Position numbers and translations under genes: made by a program. From the NCBI RefSeq assembly GCF_946481715.1, contig NZ_CAMLOV010000095.1:1-20451 (forward strand): DNA of 20,451 bases, given 5' to 3'. This DNA comes from an uncultured Mucilaginibacter sp. Its GTDB lineage: Bacteria; Bacteroidota; Bacteroidia; Sphingobacteriales; Sphingobacteriaceae. The notes under the pieces are model-generated. The model was not told the DNA's origin. It ran no database searches and worked only from the letters and a program-made list of their open reading frames with translations. The first letter of the stretch is position 1; each line of letters opens with the position of its first letter. Positions 1 through 7,985 of this stretch are shown here, one piece after another.

Positions 1-1600
1 GTAACACCAGGGTATCTATTTTGCATTGCAGCCCGTTCTCAGTCATGATAAACTTGGCGGCCGATGCACCTTCCTTTTTGTTTTCCTGGTTGCATTCCCA
101 GACATTTATGCCGCCTATAAACCTATCTACCTGGTTATCAATTACTAATTTGTAATTTAGTGGAATTCTTAGGATAAGGTGCAATTCCTGCGCGCGCCAG
201 TATTTATTGGCAGCTTTTTCCATACGGCGGTTAAATTTTAACACGTTGCCTTGCTGTACAAACTGGTAGCTAATGCCACGCGCGTTTGATAAAGCATCCT
301 CATAATCACGGCCACGGGCGCTGAACGATTCTACCAGCACTGGCTGCGGTATATCGCTGCGCTCGATATCTATGCTGATCTTCTTATCCGGCATGTCCAT
401 ATCGTTGTCGTCGTCATCATCCAAAATAATGCGGCCATCAAATTTGTCCTTAATGTCCAGGCGCACGCTATCCTCGCGGGTAAGGAATTTTATATCATTC
501 AGTTTTAAGTAATAAGTGCTATCGGCTTGAGGCACAAGGTTAACGGTTTTTGCAAAGCTGGCACCCTCCCTAAAGTTAGAGGCTGCCTTGGCGGTATAGT
601 ATATAACAATGCTAAGCGCTACTACCCACACCATTAATAATGCCGAGCCGGTAGTACGGCCGATAGTATTGCTCCTGAAAACGGAATTGATAATAACCAA
701 TATAATGGCCAGCAGCGGCAATGCAAGCATCAGGAAGCCGCATATCAAAAACATGGTATTAGCTTCCTGGTTTACAATATTGAATGGGAACATGCGGGTT
801 AAGTACATGTTGCCGTAAACAGTAAACGTAACAATAGCCACAACCAGCCCTATCATAGCTGCAAAGCAGCTTGCTAAAATGGCTATGGCAATCACTTTAA
901 AAAGTAGTTTGGCGCTGCCGCTTATAAAAGTGCCAAAGTGGCCGAAGATATCGCCGGCAAAATCGCGGGTTTTATAGGCCAGGGGTTTTGCCTCGTGCCT
1001 TAGGGTGTGCAGGTTGCCTTTAACATTGCTTAGTTCTTCTTCAAAATTTAGTTTAAAGCCCTGCAGGTCCAGCTTTTGGCCCTTCATGGCCATACGGTCG
1101 GCACGGGTAACGGCCTTTGGCACAACGATCCACAATATTATATATAAAAGGAAGCCCACACCGCCAACCAGGCAGGAGGTAACAAAAGCAAGCCTTACCC
1201 ATACGGCGTTTATATCAAAGTAATTGGATATGCCGGCTGCCACGCCGCCAACCAGGTGGTCGTCTGCATCGCGGAAAAGGCGGCGGTTTTCGGTAGTGTA
1301 ACCAAATGCCTGGCCCGGCCTTTCGCCGTTTTCTTCGGCCTCAAAATCCTCTACCGAGCCCATTTGCCCAACAACGGCGTTAACATCCTGTGCAACAACA
1401 ACCTGTTTGCCTTCGCGCAGCAAAATTTCGTTAAACATTTCGGCAATGCGGTTTTCAATATCAGTGGTGATCTCCAGGCTGTCGGCCGAGTTCATAAAGT
1501 GGCGCGTTACCGCAGACATGTACGTTTTTAAGATCTCGTAGGCATCTTCTTCAATATGGAAGACCATGCCGTTTATATTTATGATGATAGTTTTATTCAT
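1..1600 (-). CDS. PspC-domain membrane protein, 3' end outside window
   Basis: I translated this from the ATG at 1600 leftwards; the frame stays open to base 1, so about 533 residues are visible and the C-terminus is missing. The N-terminus (MNKTIIININGMVFHIEEDA) is a soluble segment typical of Bacteroidota PspC proteins. Residues about 105-162 form the PspC domain (RRLFRDADDHLVGGVAAGIS, then a hydrophobic helix ending LWIVVPKA). Three or four further hydrophobic helices follow at about 225-345, then a soluble C-terminal part containing an Asp run near residues 394-398. In the family PspC domains are inner-membrane stress-response modules; the role of this longer Bacteroidota form is not established. 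It starts 19 bases after the PadR stop codon, so both are probably co-transcribed and repressed by PadR. The family call is firm; the function is not. Confidence 0.85.
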   Translation of the reverse strand, partial: MNKTIIININGMVFHIEEDAYEILKTYMSAVTRHFMNSADSLEITTDIENRIAEMFNEILLREGKQVVVAQDVNAVVGQMGSVEDFEAEENGERPGQAFGYTTENRRLFRDADDHLVGGVAAGISNYFDINAVWVRLAFVTSCLVGGVGFLLYIILWIVVPKAVTRADRMAMKGQKLDLQGFKLNFEEELSNVKGNLHTLRHEAKPLAYKTRDFAGDIFGHFGTFISGSAKLLFKVIAIAILASCFAAMIGLVVAIVTFTVYGNMYLTRMFPFNIVNQEANTMFLICGFLMLALPLLAIILVIINSVFRSNTIGRTTGSALLMVWVVALSIVIYYTAKAASNFREGASFAKTVNLVPQADSTYYLKLNDIKFLTREDSVRLDIKDKFDGRIILDDDDDNDMDMPDKKISIDIERSDIPQPVLVESFSARGRDYEDALSNARGISYQFVQQGNVLKFNRRMEKAANKYWRAQELHLILRIPLNYKLVIDNQVDRFIGGINVWECNQENKKEGASAAKFIMTENGLQCKIDTLVL

Positions 1601-1619
1601 GATGGTGATAGTTAAAGAG

Positions 1620-1958
1620 TTATTTAGTGTTTCTGTCGCCGATGGCTGTTTGCACGGCAAAGGCCAGTTCCTGCCAGGTATTATCAAGCTGTTCCAGCAC
1701 TTTACGGCCTTCCTCGCTCAATACGTAATACTTTCGCGGCGGGCCGGATGTACTCTCCACCCAGTTGTAGGCCAGCAATCCATTGTTTTTTAATCGGGTT
1801 AGCAACGGGTATAAAGTACCCTCAACAACAAGCAGCCTGGCTTTCTTCAGTTCGGCAATTATGTCCGAAGCGTAGATCTCGCCCTTTGCTATAACGGAAA
1901 GTATGCAATACTCCAGTATGCCTTTCCTCATTTGGGTTTGTGTGTTCTCAACAATCAT
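1620..1958 (-). CDS. PadR-family transcriptional repressor
   Basis: A 112-residue winged-helix regulator. After a short N-terminal tail (MIVENTQTQMRKG) comes the PadR core: ILEYCILSVIAKGEIYASDI, then the recognition segment VVEGTLYPLLTRLKNNGLL and the wing SGPPRKYYVLSEEG, with a short C-terminal helix (KVLEQLDNTWQEL) for dimerisation. Proteins of this small PadR type bind palindromic operators and usually repress themselves and a neighbouring membrane-protein gene. I chose the ATG at 1958 rather than the one at 1994, because the upstream in-frame stretch contains a good -7 promoter element (1963-1970) and lies within the palindromic operator. The PspC-domain gene follows after 19 bases on the same strand, an arrangement common in Bacteroidota. 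The inducing signal cannot be read from the sequence. Confidence 0.92.
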   Translation of the reverse strand: MIVENTQTQMRKGILEYCILSVIAKGEIYASDIIAELKKARLLVVEGTLYPLLTRLKNNGLLAYNWVESTSGPPRKYYVLSEEGRKVLEQLDNTWQELAFAVQTAIGDRNTK

Positions 1959-1962
1959 AATG

Positions 1963-1994
1963 CAAAGATATATGTTTAAGAATGTATTATGCAA
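1963..1994 (-). promoter_or_regulatory. padR-pspC promoter
   Basis: On the minus strand TATCTTTG (1970-1963) matches the Bacteroidota -7 consensus TAnnTTTG exactly. ATTG, with its TTG at 1994-1992, lies 21 bases upstream, as expected for the -33 element. Transcription would begin at or within a few bases of the ATG at 1958, giving a leaderless or nearly leaderless mRNA. The -33 element lies inside the palindrome at 1982-1999. Confidence 0.6.
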
Positions 1995-2007
1995 TACATA
2001 GTACTAT
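1982..2007. promoter_or_regulatory. Candidate PadR operator: two overlapping palindromes
   Basis: Bases 1982-1999 read ATGTATTATGCAATACAT on the plus strand, an inverted repeat with 7-bp arms (ATGTATT/AATACAT) and a 4-base centre. It overlaps a second perfect 10-bp palindrome, ATAGTACTAT, at 1998-2007. PadR operators in other bacteria have ATGT...ACAT half-sites, which is what this shows (ATGT-N10-ACAT). It covers the -33 region of the padR promoter, so binding would block transcription. The susC promoter begins 65 bases to the right, so an effect on that gene is possible but not shown. Confidence 0.55.
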
Positions 2008-2071
2008 AATTATCACATTTTTTTTATTTTTTAACTTATTTTAACAAAACGGGTGTTTTTTTTAGAATTAA

Positions 2072-2103
2072 TTTGATTTATTGATAGCGTAACACTACTT
2101 TTA
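2072..2103 (+). promoter_or_regulatory. Candidate promoter of the susC-susD-DUF1735 operon
   Basis: TTTG at 2072-2075 and TACTTTTA at 2096-2103 are spaced by 20 bases, fitting the Bacteroidota -33/-7 pattern with one mismatch in the last base of the -7 element. The predicted start of transcription is about 30-35 bases before the susC ATG. No binding site of an associated regulator was recognised. Confidence 0.4.
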
Positions 2104-2142
2104 TGATTAATTAACTATTAACTGATCTTATTATTAACAAAC

Positions 2143-5100
2143 ATGAAAAAACTTCTACTAGTAAGTTTGTGTTTCCTGATGTTATGCGTGACACAGGTAT
2201 TTGCACAAAATCGTACAGTATCCGGTACGGTTGTGGCCAAAGATGATGGTCTTCCCGTTCCTGGTGCTACGGTGAAAGTAAAAGGTACTACAATTGGTAC
2301 CCAAACTACTACAACCGGAAAGTTCACCCTATCGGTTCCGGCCGGTTCCACCCTTGTTGTTTCGTTCCTTGGTTACACTACCCAGGAGGTAAAACTTGGC
2401 GCAGGCGACGTTGTAAACGTTTCTCTTGAGCCATCCTTCGCGCAAATTGGCGAGGTAGTTGTTACCGGCGCAATGGGCGTAAAACGTGCTCAAAAAGAGC
2501 TGGGTTACTCTACTACCCGTGTAACAGGTAAAGAGATAAACGCAACCAACGTTACCAACTTTGCAAACGGTTTAACAGCTAAGGTAGCTGGTTTGGCCGT
2601 TCAAACTGTTGATAACAGTATCGACCCTAACTTACGTATCACCCTGCGTGGTAACCGTTCGTTATCAGGTAACAACACAGCTCTCATCGTTGTGGATGGT
2701 GTACCTATCCCGGGTGGTTCTATCTCGTCTATCAACCCAGACGATATCGCTGAAACACAGATCCTGAAAGGTGCCGGTGCTGCCGCTATCTACGGTTCTG
2801 AGGCTTCTAACGGTGCAATCATCATCACTACCAAACGTGGTACAAACGATGGCAAACCGGTTATTACTTACGGCAACTCTTTCCAGTTTAAAACTGTAGG
2901 TTTCTTCCCCGAGTTACAGCGCATGTATGGCCCTTACGGTGGCGAGCCTGCTCCTTACGTTGACCCGGTTACTGGTTTCTCTTTATACACCCCATACGAA
3001 AACCAATTATACGGGCCTGCTTTTGATGGCAGCGAAGTACAGGTTGGTTACCCTGCTGGCGGGCCTGACGGACCGGTATTGAAAGTGAAATATGCTGCTT
3101 TAGCGCAAAACCCTATTACATCCTTCTTTAACAGGGGTATAGTTGAGCAAAACCAGGTTGCTTTCCAACAAGGCGATGCAAAAAACTCCTTCTATTTCTC
3201 TGCTCAAAACGTTATTGATAAGGGTGTTGTGCCAAAAGATAAAAGCACCCGTACTGCAGTAAGCGTAAGGGGTGCAAAAACATTTGGTATGTTTAAAGCC
3301 GATTACTCGGTAAGCTACACCCGTACCAGCATCAGTACTTACGGTACTGGTTACAACGGCGCATTGTTATTTACATCGGTAATGCAATGGCCTGCGTTTT
3401 TAGATATCAAACAATTCCAGGATTCAAACAACGGTACGTTTGCTAACCCAAGCGATTTCTACGATGCTTATGCCATCAACCCGTACTGGATCACTGATAA
3501 CGCAAGAAGCAATCGCCAAAGGGACGTGTTCTTGTCGAACTTAAAACTGAGCCTTACCCCAACCAAATGGTTAGATATCGCTTATAACGTATCGCAAAAC
3601 TTTGGTAACTACCAGCAGCGCGATACCCGCTCACAGGTAAACTTTACCCCTTACTCTATCAGCGATCCATACGGAGCAGGTAGCGTACAGTCTGGTTTCC
3701 CTACAGGCCTTGTTCAGGGCCAGGTTAACGATTTTACCTTGTTTGGTGATGGTACTGCCGGTATAAACCCTTATAGCAGGCTTCAGGGTGATGCAACCAT
3801 AAATATGCATTACACTTTCTTTAAAGATTTTAAAACAAGTTTATTATTAGGTAATACCATTTACCAGCGTAGCCTTAACTCTATATCTGCAGGTAGCAAC
3901 AGCTTGCTGATAAAGGATTTTTATAACATCAATACCATATCAGGCTTCGCCTTCGCCGGAACAAGCTATGCAAAAATACGCCAGATAGCTTATTTTGCTG
4001 ACTTGAACATCGGTTACAAAGATTACCTGTTTTTAGAAGGAACCATAAGGAACGATAACGATTCGCGTTTACCAAAGGTAAACCGTTCTTTCTGGTACCC
4101 ATCTGCCAAGGTTTCATTTGTGCCAACAGAGGCTATCTCTTTCTTAAAAGGAAGCAAGATATTAAACTATGCTAAGTTCTACTTATCATTAAGCCGCGTG
4201 GGTAACATCTCGGTAGGCCCGTACAACATCTTTAACACTGTAGGTGTAACCGGTGGCTTCCCTTACGGTTCTTTAGGTGGCTTAAGCCTGGGTACTACCA
4301 ACTTCAGCCCTACGCTTAAACCGGAGATCATCTCTGAAATTGAGACAGGTACTGAGCTTTCGTTCTTCGATAGCCGTTTAAACGTACGTGCTACTTACTA
4401 CAAACAAAACAGTAAAAACCAAACTTTAACCGTACGTACCTCAGGTGCTACTGGTTATAACTTCGCGGTACTTAACGCTGGCGAAATTCAATCGAGCGGT
4501 GAAGAGTTTGAAGTAAGGGGTATCTTGTTATCAAACCCAAAAGGTTTTGGATGGGATATCGGTACCAACTTCTCTATCAACGATTCGAAAGTACTTTCTT
4601 TGATCCCTGGTATCAACCAGCTTGATTTGGGTGGAGGTATCACCGCCGTTGTAGGCCAGCCATTCCCGGTTTACAAAGGTACCGATATGAACCGCGACCC
4701 TAATGGCAACGTAATTGTAAGCGCTACTACCGGTTTGCCATCGTTAAACCCAACACAGGTAAACTTTGGCCGTACTACACCTAAATACATTTGGGGTATT
4801 ACCAACAACTTCTCTTACAAATTTGTAAGCCTTGGTGCTACGGCAGAATACCGCGGTGGTTATATCATCAACAACCAAATTGGTAGCACATTAAACTTTG
4901 CAGGTTCTTCGTTAATATCTACACTGGCAGGCCGTCAAAAATTTGTTTACCCGGGTTCGGTTATCAACACAGGTACTGCGGCTGCCCCGGTTTACACGCC
5001 TAACACCAACATTACCGTACAAGATGGTAACTACGGTTTCTGGCAAAGTTCTGCGTATAACAGCACCAACCAGCCACGTGTATCAAGCGCTGCTTTCTGG

Positions 5101-5337
5101 AAATTACGCGAAGTTAACCTTAACTTCAACCTAACACAATTTGTTAAAAACACCCGTTACATCAAAGGCTTAAACCTGTCGTTCACAGGTCGTAACCTTT
5201 TCTTATGGAAACCAAAAAACAACCCATGGAGCGATCCTGAGTTTAGCGATACCGCAGGTAACGCAGTAGGTGTAACAAGTGCTAACCAGGTTCCGGGCCA
5301 AAGAATTTATGGTGCCGATCTTAAAGTAACATTTTAA
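2143..5337 (+). CDS. SusC/RagA-family TonB-dependent outer-membrane receptor
   Basis: A 1064-residue receptor of usual SusC length. Residues 1-21 are a signal peptide (MKKLLLVSLCFLMLCVTQVFA). Residues about 24-100 form a carboxypeptidase-regulatory-like domain (TVSGTVVAKDDGLPVPGATV, SFLGYTTQEV). EVVVTGAMG (104-112) is the usual lead into the plug, which spans about 115-232 and includes LRITLRGNRSLSG, ALIVVDGVPIP and the end motif ASNGAIIITTKRG. The rest is the 22-strand beta-barrel, ending in Phe (ADLKVTF). There is no N-terminal STN/secretin domain, so it is not the sigma/anti-sigma-regulated type. SusC proteins import a ligand captured by SusD, powered by TonB. The susD gene follows after 11 bases. 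Asn, Tyr, Phe and Ile codons mostly end in C, unlike the regulator at 15588, which suggests high expression. The substrate is unknown. Confidence 0.95.
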   Translation: MKKLLLVSLCFLMLCVTQVFAQNRTVSGTVVAKDDGLPVPGATVKVKGTTIGTQTTTTGKFTLSVPAGSTLVVSFLGYTTQEVKLGAGDVVNVSLEPSFAQIGEVVVTGAMGVKRAQKELGYSTTRVTGKEINATNVTNFANGLTAKVAGLAVQTVDNSIDPNLRITLRGNRSLSGNNTALIVVDGVPIPGGSISSINPDDIAETQILKGAGAAAIYGSEASNGAIIITTKRGTNDGKPVITYGNSFQFKTVGFFPELQRMYGPYGGEPAPYVDPVTGFSLYTPYENQLYGPAFDGSEVQVGYPAGGPDGPVLKVKYAALAQNPITSFFNRGIVEQNQVAFQQGDAKNSFYFSAQNVIDKGVVPKDKSTRTAVSVRGAKTFGMFKADYSVSYTRTSISTYGTGYNGALLFTSVMQWPAFLDIKQFQDSNNGTFANPSDFYDAYAINPYWITDNARSNRQRDVFLSNLKLSLTPTKWLDIAYNVSQNFGNYQQRDTRSQVNFTPYSISDPYGAGSVQSGFPTGLVQGQVNDFTLFGDGTAGINPYSRLQGDATINMHYTFFKDFKTSLLLGNTIYQRSLNSISAGSNSLLIKDFYNINTISGFAFAGTSYAKIRQIAYFADLNIGYKDYLFLEGTIRNDNDSRLPKVNRSFWYPSAKVSFVPTEAISFLKGSKILNYAKFYLSLSRVGNISVGPYNIFNTVGVTGGFPYGSLGGLSLGTTNFSPTLKPEIISEIETGTELSFFDSRLNVRATYYKQNSKNQTLTVRTSGATGYNFAVLNAGEIQSSGEEFEVRGILLSNPKGFGWDIGTNFSINDSKVLSLIPGINQLDLGGGITAVVGQPFPVYKGTDMNRDPNGNVIVSATTGLPSLNPTQVNFGRTTPKYIWGITNNFSYKFVSLGATAEYRGGYIINNQIGSTLNFAGSSLISTLAGRQKFVYPGSVINTGTAAAPVYTPNTNITVQDGNYGFWQSSAYNSTNQPRVSSAAFWKLREVNLNFNLTQFVKNTRYIKGLNLSFTGRNLFLWKPKNNPWSDPEFSDTAGNAVGVTSANQVPGQRIYGADLKVTF

Positions 5338-5348
5338 TTATTACAGAA

Positions 5349-6842
5349 ATGAAAAAGAAAATATTAATCATAGCAGCTCTTTTTACAACGGGGATTATTA
5401 CAAGTTGTAAAAAGGACTTCCTGAGCCTGGAGGTGAACCCCAATACGCCTTCGGTTAGTACGCCGCAGTTTGCCTTAGCGGGTGCCTTAAAGGTAGCGGC
5501 AGATATACCTAACAACAACTACAACGTATTTGGTATGTGGGTTGGCTACGTTGCGCCAAGCGGAAACTTTGTGCCAAGCCCTGCTTTGCAGCAATACCAG
5601 TTTACAACAGATAACTTCCAGGTGTTTACACCCCTGTTTGCCAATGCAACCAACTTTGATAACCTGGAGAAAATATCTGCTGATGCATCATTTGCCAAAT
5701 TTGCGGCTATTGCCAAGATCATGAAAGCGTACGACTTTCAACAACTGGTAGATCTTTATAACAACGTGCCTTATTCACAGGCCTTCAACGCATCGGTTTA
5801 CCTTTTCCCTAAATACGATAAAGGGGATGCCATTTATGCAGACCTTGTTGTACAGTTAACTGCTGCAAAAGCACTTATTGATGGCAGCGCGAGCGCAACT
5901 GACCCTGGCGTAAACGATATAGTTTACCATGGTGATATGAGCAAATGGAAAAAATTTGCAAACACGTTGTTGCTTCGTTTAGCGCTTCGCCAAAGCAAGT
6001 TAAACGGTGGTACAGCAAAAGCTGCACTTCCTGCTATTACAGATGCTGCAAGTCTTGCTGCTAACTACATGACGCTTGATTCTGAATCGGGCATTGCAAA
6101 TCCTGGTTATACAGGCGGTGGCTTCGAAGGCCAGCAGAGCCCTTTTTATAACAACTTTGGATTCGACGTATCCGGTAACCCAAAAGGCGCTTCTGCATCT
6201 GTGCGTGCTAACGCGTTTGCGGTTGAGTTGTTACGCTCATACAACGACCCAAGGCTTGCCAGGGAGTATGCTGTGGCCGGTACTACAGGCACACAAAAAG
6301 GTATAACCTTTGGTGACCCTAACGCACCTGCAAATGCACTAACCAGCGCATTTGGCCCGGGCTTATTAAAGGCGCCTACCATGGGTGCTGTATTGCTGTC
6401 TACCGCGGAGTCGTTATTCTTACAGGCCGAAGCGGTTAACCGCGGCTGGATCGCCCTTGGAGATGGCGTAGCTGCAGATCTTTATAAAAAGGGTGTTACT
6501 TCATCATTTTTGGCTTTGGGTTTAACGTCTACACAAGCAGATACTTATTTGGCGCAGGACCAGCAAAATATTGCATGGGCTTCTTCGCCCGATAAACTGC
6601 AGGCAATTATCACACAGAAATACTTTTCGCTGAATGGTTACAGCTTTTTTGAAGCATGGAACGAATTTAAACGCACAGGTTTCCCTGTAGGTGTTCCACG
6701 TTCTATCGACCCCAAGGCTATTGGCACTGGTATCCCTAACAGGATATTCTTCCCAACAAGCGAGTATCAGCAAAATGCTGATGCCGTTGGTGCAGAAGGT
6801 ACTATTGATCCGTTCACTTCTAAAATATTCTGGCAACCATAA
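5349..6842 (+). CDS. SusD-like outer-membrane lipoprotein (SusD/RagB superfamily)
   Basis: A 497-residue lipoprotein. The signal peptide ends in ITSC, making Cys20 the lipidated residue; it is followed by KKDF, a charged start that fits Bacteroidota surface-export signals. The protein then has the helix-rich TPR-like scaffold of the family (for example KISADASFAKFAAIAKIMKA, YNNVPYSQAF, MSKWKKFANTLLLRLALRQS) and a C-terminal part including SLNGYSFFEAWNEFKRTGFP and IPNRIFFPTSEYQQN. These motifs point to the SusD-like_2 subgroup rather than classical starch-binding SusD. It forms the lid over the SusC barrel and captures ligand at the cell surface. The gene lies 11 bases after susC and 61 bases before the DUF1735 gene, with a strong hairpin on its stop codon. 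The ligand cannot be inferred. Confidence 0.92.
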   Translation: MKKKILIIAALFTTGIITSCKKDFLSLEVNPNTPSVSTPQFALAGALKVAADIPNNNYNVFGMWVGYVAPSGNFVPSPALQQYQFTTDNFQVFTPLFANATNFDNLEKISADASFAKFAAIAKIMKAYDFQQLVDLYNNVPYSQAFNASVYLFPKYDKGDAIYADLVVQLTAAKALIDGSASATDPGVNDIVYHGDMSKWKKFANTLLLRLALRQSKLNGGTAKAALPAITDAASLAANYMTLDSESGIANPGYTGGGFEGQQSPFYNNFGFDVSGNPKGASASVRANAFAVELLRSYNDPRLAREYAVAGTTGTQKGITFGDPNAPANALTSAFGPGLLKAPTMGAVLLSTAESLFLQAEAVNRGWIALGDGVAADLYKKGVTSSFLALGLTSTQADTYLAQDQQNIAWASSPDKLQAIITQKYFSLNGYSFFEAWNEFKRTGFPVGVPRSIDPKAIGTGIPNRIFFPTSEYQQNADAVGAEGTIDPFTSKIFWQP

Positions 6843-6865
6843 TCAATACGTTTTCGTATTGATTA
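6840..6865 (+). promoter_or_regulatory. Intra-operon hairpin on the susD stop codon
   Basis: TAATCAATACG and CGTATTGATTA form a perfect 11-bp stem closed by a TTTT loop; the first three bases are the susD stop codon. No T-run follows (the next bases are TGATGCTGAC), so it is not a classical terminator. It may protect the upstream susC-susD mRNA from 3' decay, allow partial termination or limit translational coupling to the next gene. The structure is seen; the role is inference. Confidence 0.55.
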
Positions 6866-6903
6866 TGATGCTGACTTTGATATTTAATATTAAAAAAGAT
6901 AAA

Positions 6904-7827
6904 ATGAAAAAGACATTAATAAAAACCTCTTCCATATTGCTGGGCTTGACGGCGCTGCTGAGCTTTAGCTCTTGCCTTAAGGACAGCCGCTTTGTGGATT
7001 TTGCCGCAGTAGGCACCACAATAGATATACCTCTGGGCGGTGTATCGAACTTTTCGAAGGGTTCTTTAACGGAATCGACTGATGAAATTATTAAACAATT
7101 TGCAGTTAATATATCGTCACCGAAACCGCTATCTAAAGATTTAACCATCACATTAGGCGTTGATGCTGCTGCTTTAACCGCTTACAATGCTTCACAAACT
7201 GCGGTAGCATTTGAGCCATTCCCAACAGATTCATACACTATCGACAAAACTTCGGTAGTTGTGCCTGCCGGTACCCGTACACAAGTTGTAACAGTTAAGT
7301 TTGACAAAACTAAACTCGACCCTGCTAAAAGCTACCTGTTGGCAATATCTATAACAGACGCACAAGGCGAAACTATCAATGGTAACTACCACACTAAGTA
7401 CTATTCAATTATTGGTAACGATTTTGCCGGTCAGTACGCATGGCATTTCGAACGCCGCAACAATGGTGATGGCTCAGGCGCACCTGCTGCAGGGTCTTTT
7501 GATGACGAGGTTACTGTATACCCTGTAACACCAAGGCAGTTTGAAGTTACCAGCGGTTACTATGTTGCCACAGAAAGGTATGAAGTTACATTTGAGAAAC
7601 CAGATGCCACGCATTACAAAAACTTTAAGGTTACCTTAAATGCGACTGATGTTGCGAATATTTTCACACCAAACGGTATTACTGTCACCCAACAACCGGT
7701 GATATACGTGCCATATGACGCAACAAAGTCTTACACTTTTGCTGAAGCCCTGCAGTTATTGACCTTCCAATACAAGGTTAACACAGGTGCAGATAGGTTC
7801 TTAATAGACAAATACACAAAATTATAG
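6904..7827 (+). CDS. DUF1735 domain lipoprotein, probable surface glycan-binding protein
   Basis: A 307-residue lipoprotein starting at the ATG at 6904 (MKKTLIKTSSILLG). The signal peptide ends in FSSC, with Cys24 as the lipidated residue. Residues about 40-165 fit DUF1735, the N-terminal beta-sandwich domain known from BT_3987-like proteins (SSPKPLSKDLTITLGVDAAAL, then VVVPAGTRTQVVTVKFD and KSYLLAISITDAQGETI). Residues about 170-307 resemble the C-terminal domain DUF4361, ending in the typical FQYKVNTGADRFLIDKYTKL. Such proteins are encoded third in SusCD operons and are thought to bind ligand outside the cell next to SusD. The open frame extends upstream to 6691, but that part overlaps susD out of frame and lacks a signal peptide, so I rejected it. 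No catalytic domain is present. The gene ends 17 bases before a strong terminator and is the last of the operon. Confidence 0.87.
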   Translation: MKKTLIKTSSILLGLTALLSFSSCLKDSRFVDFAAVGTTIDIPLGGVSNFSKGSLTESTDEIIKQFAVNISSPKPLSKDLTITLGVDAAALTAYNASQTAVAFEPFPTDSYTIDKTSVVVPAGTRTQVVTVKFDKTKLDPAKSYLLAISITDAQGETINGNYHTKYYSIIGNDFAGQYAWHFERRNNGDGSGAPAAGSFDDEVTVYPVTPRQFEVTSGYYVATERYEVTFEKPDATHYKNFKVTLNATDVANIFTPNGITVTQQPVIYVPYDATKSYTFAEALQLLTFQYKVNTGADRFLIDKYTKL

Positions 7828-7844
7828 TATTTCCTGAATCTGAG

Positions 7845-7874
7845 AAAGGGCAGTCGGTTAGACTGCCCTTTTTT
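7845..7874 (+). terminator. Rho-independent terminator of the susCD operon
   Basis: AAAGGGCAGTC (7845-7855) pairs with GACTGCCCTTT (7861-7871) around a GGTTA loop, giving an 11-bp perfect stem with a run of six T at 7869-7874. It closes the susC-susD-DUF1735 transcript. Confidence 0.9.
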
Positions 7875-7985
7875 GTGTCGTATTTTTTTGTTTTAGCAAT
7901 TATGAATTTAAACCTTTTATACCATTTGCAGTCTAAAATGTTTAACGTATAATAGTCTAACAAAAAAATCTAAATTTTATCACCG

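Noticed and set aside
1959..1994. Longer PadR start at 1994
   Set aside because: The added residues (MHNTFLNIYLCI) cover the promoter and operator; the domain begins after the ATG at 1958.
5321..5518. Antisense open frames within susC, susD, metG and the HTCS gene
   Set aside because: They are shadows of well-supported genes, without domains, signal peptides or promoters.
6691..6903. Upstream extension of the DUF1735 gene
   Set aside because: It overlaps susD in another frame, and the lipoprotein signal begins at the ATG at 6904.
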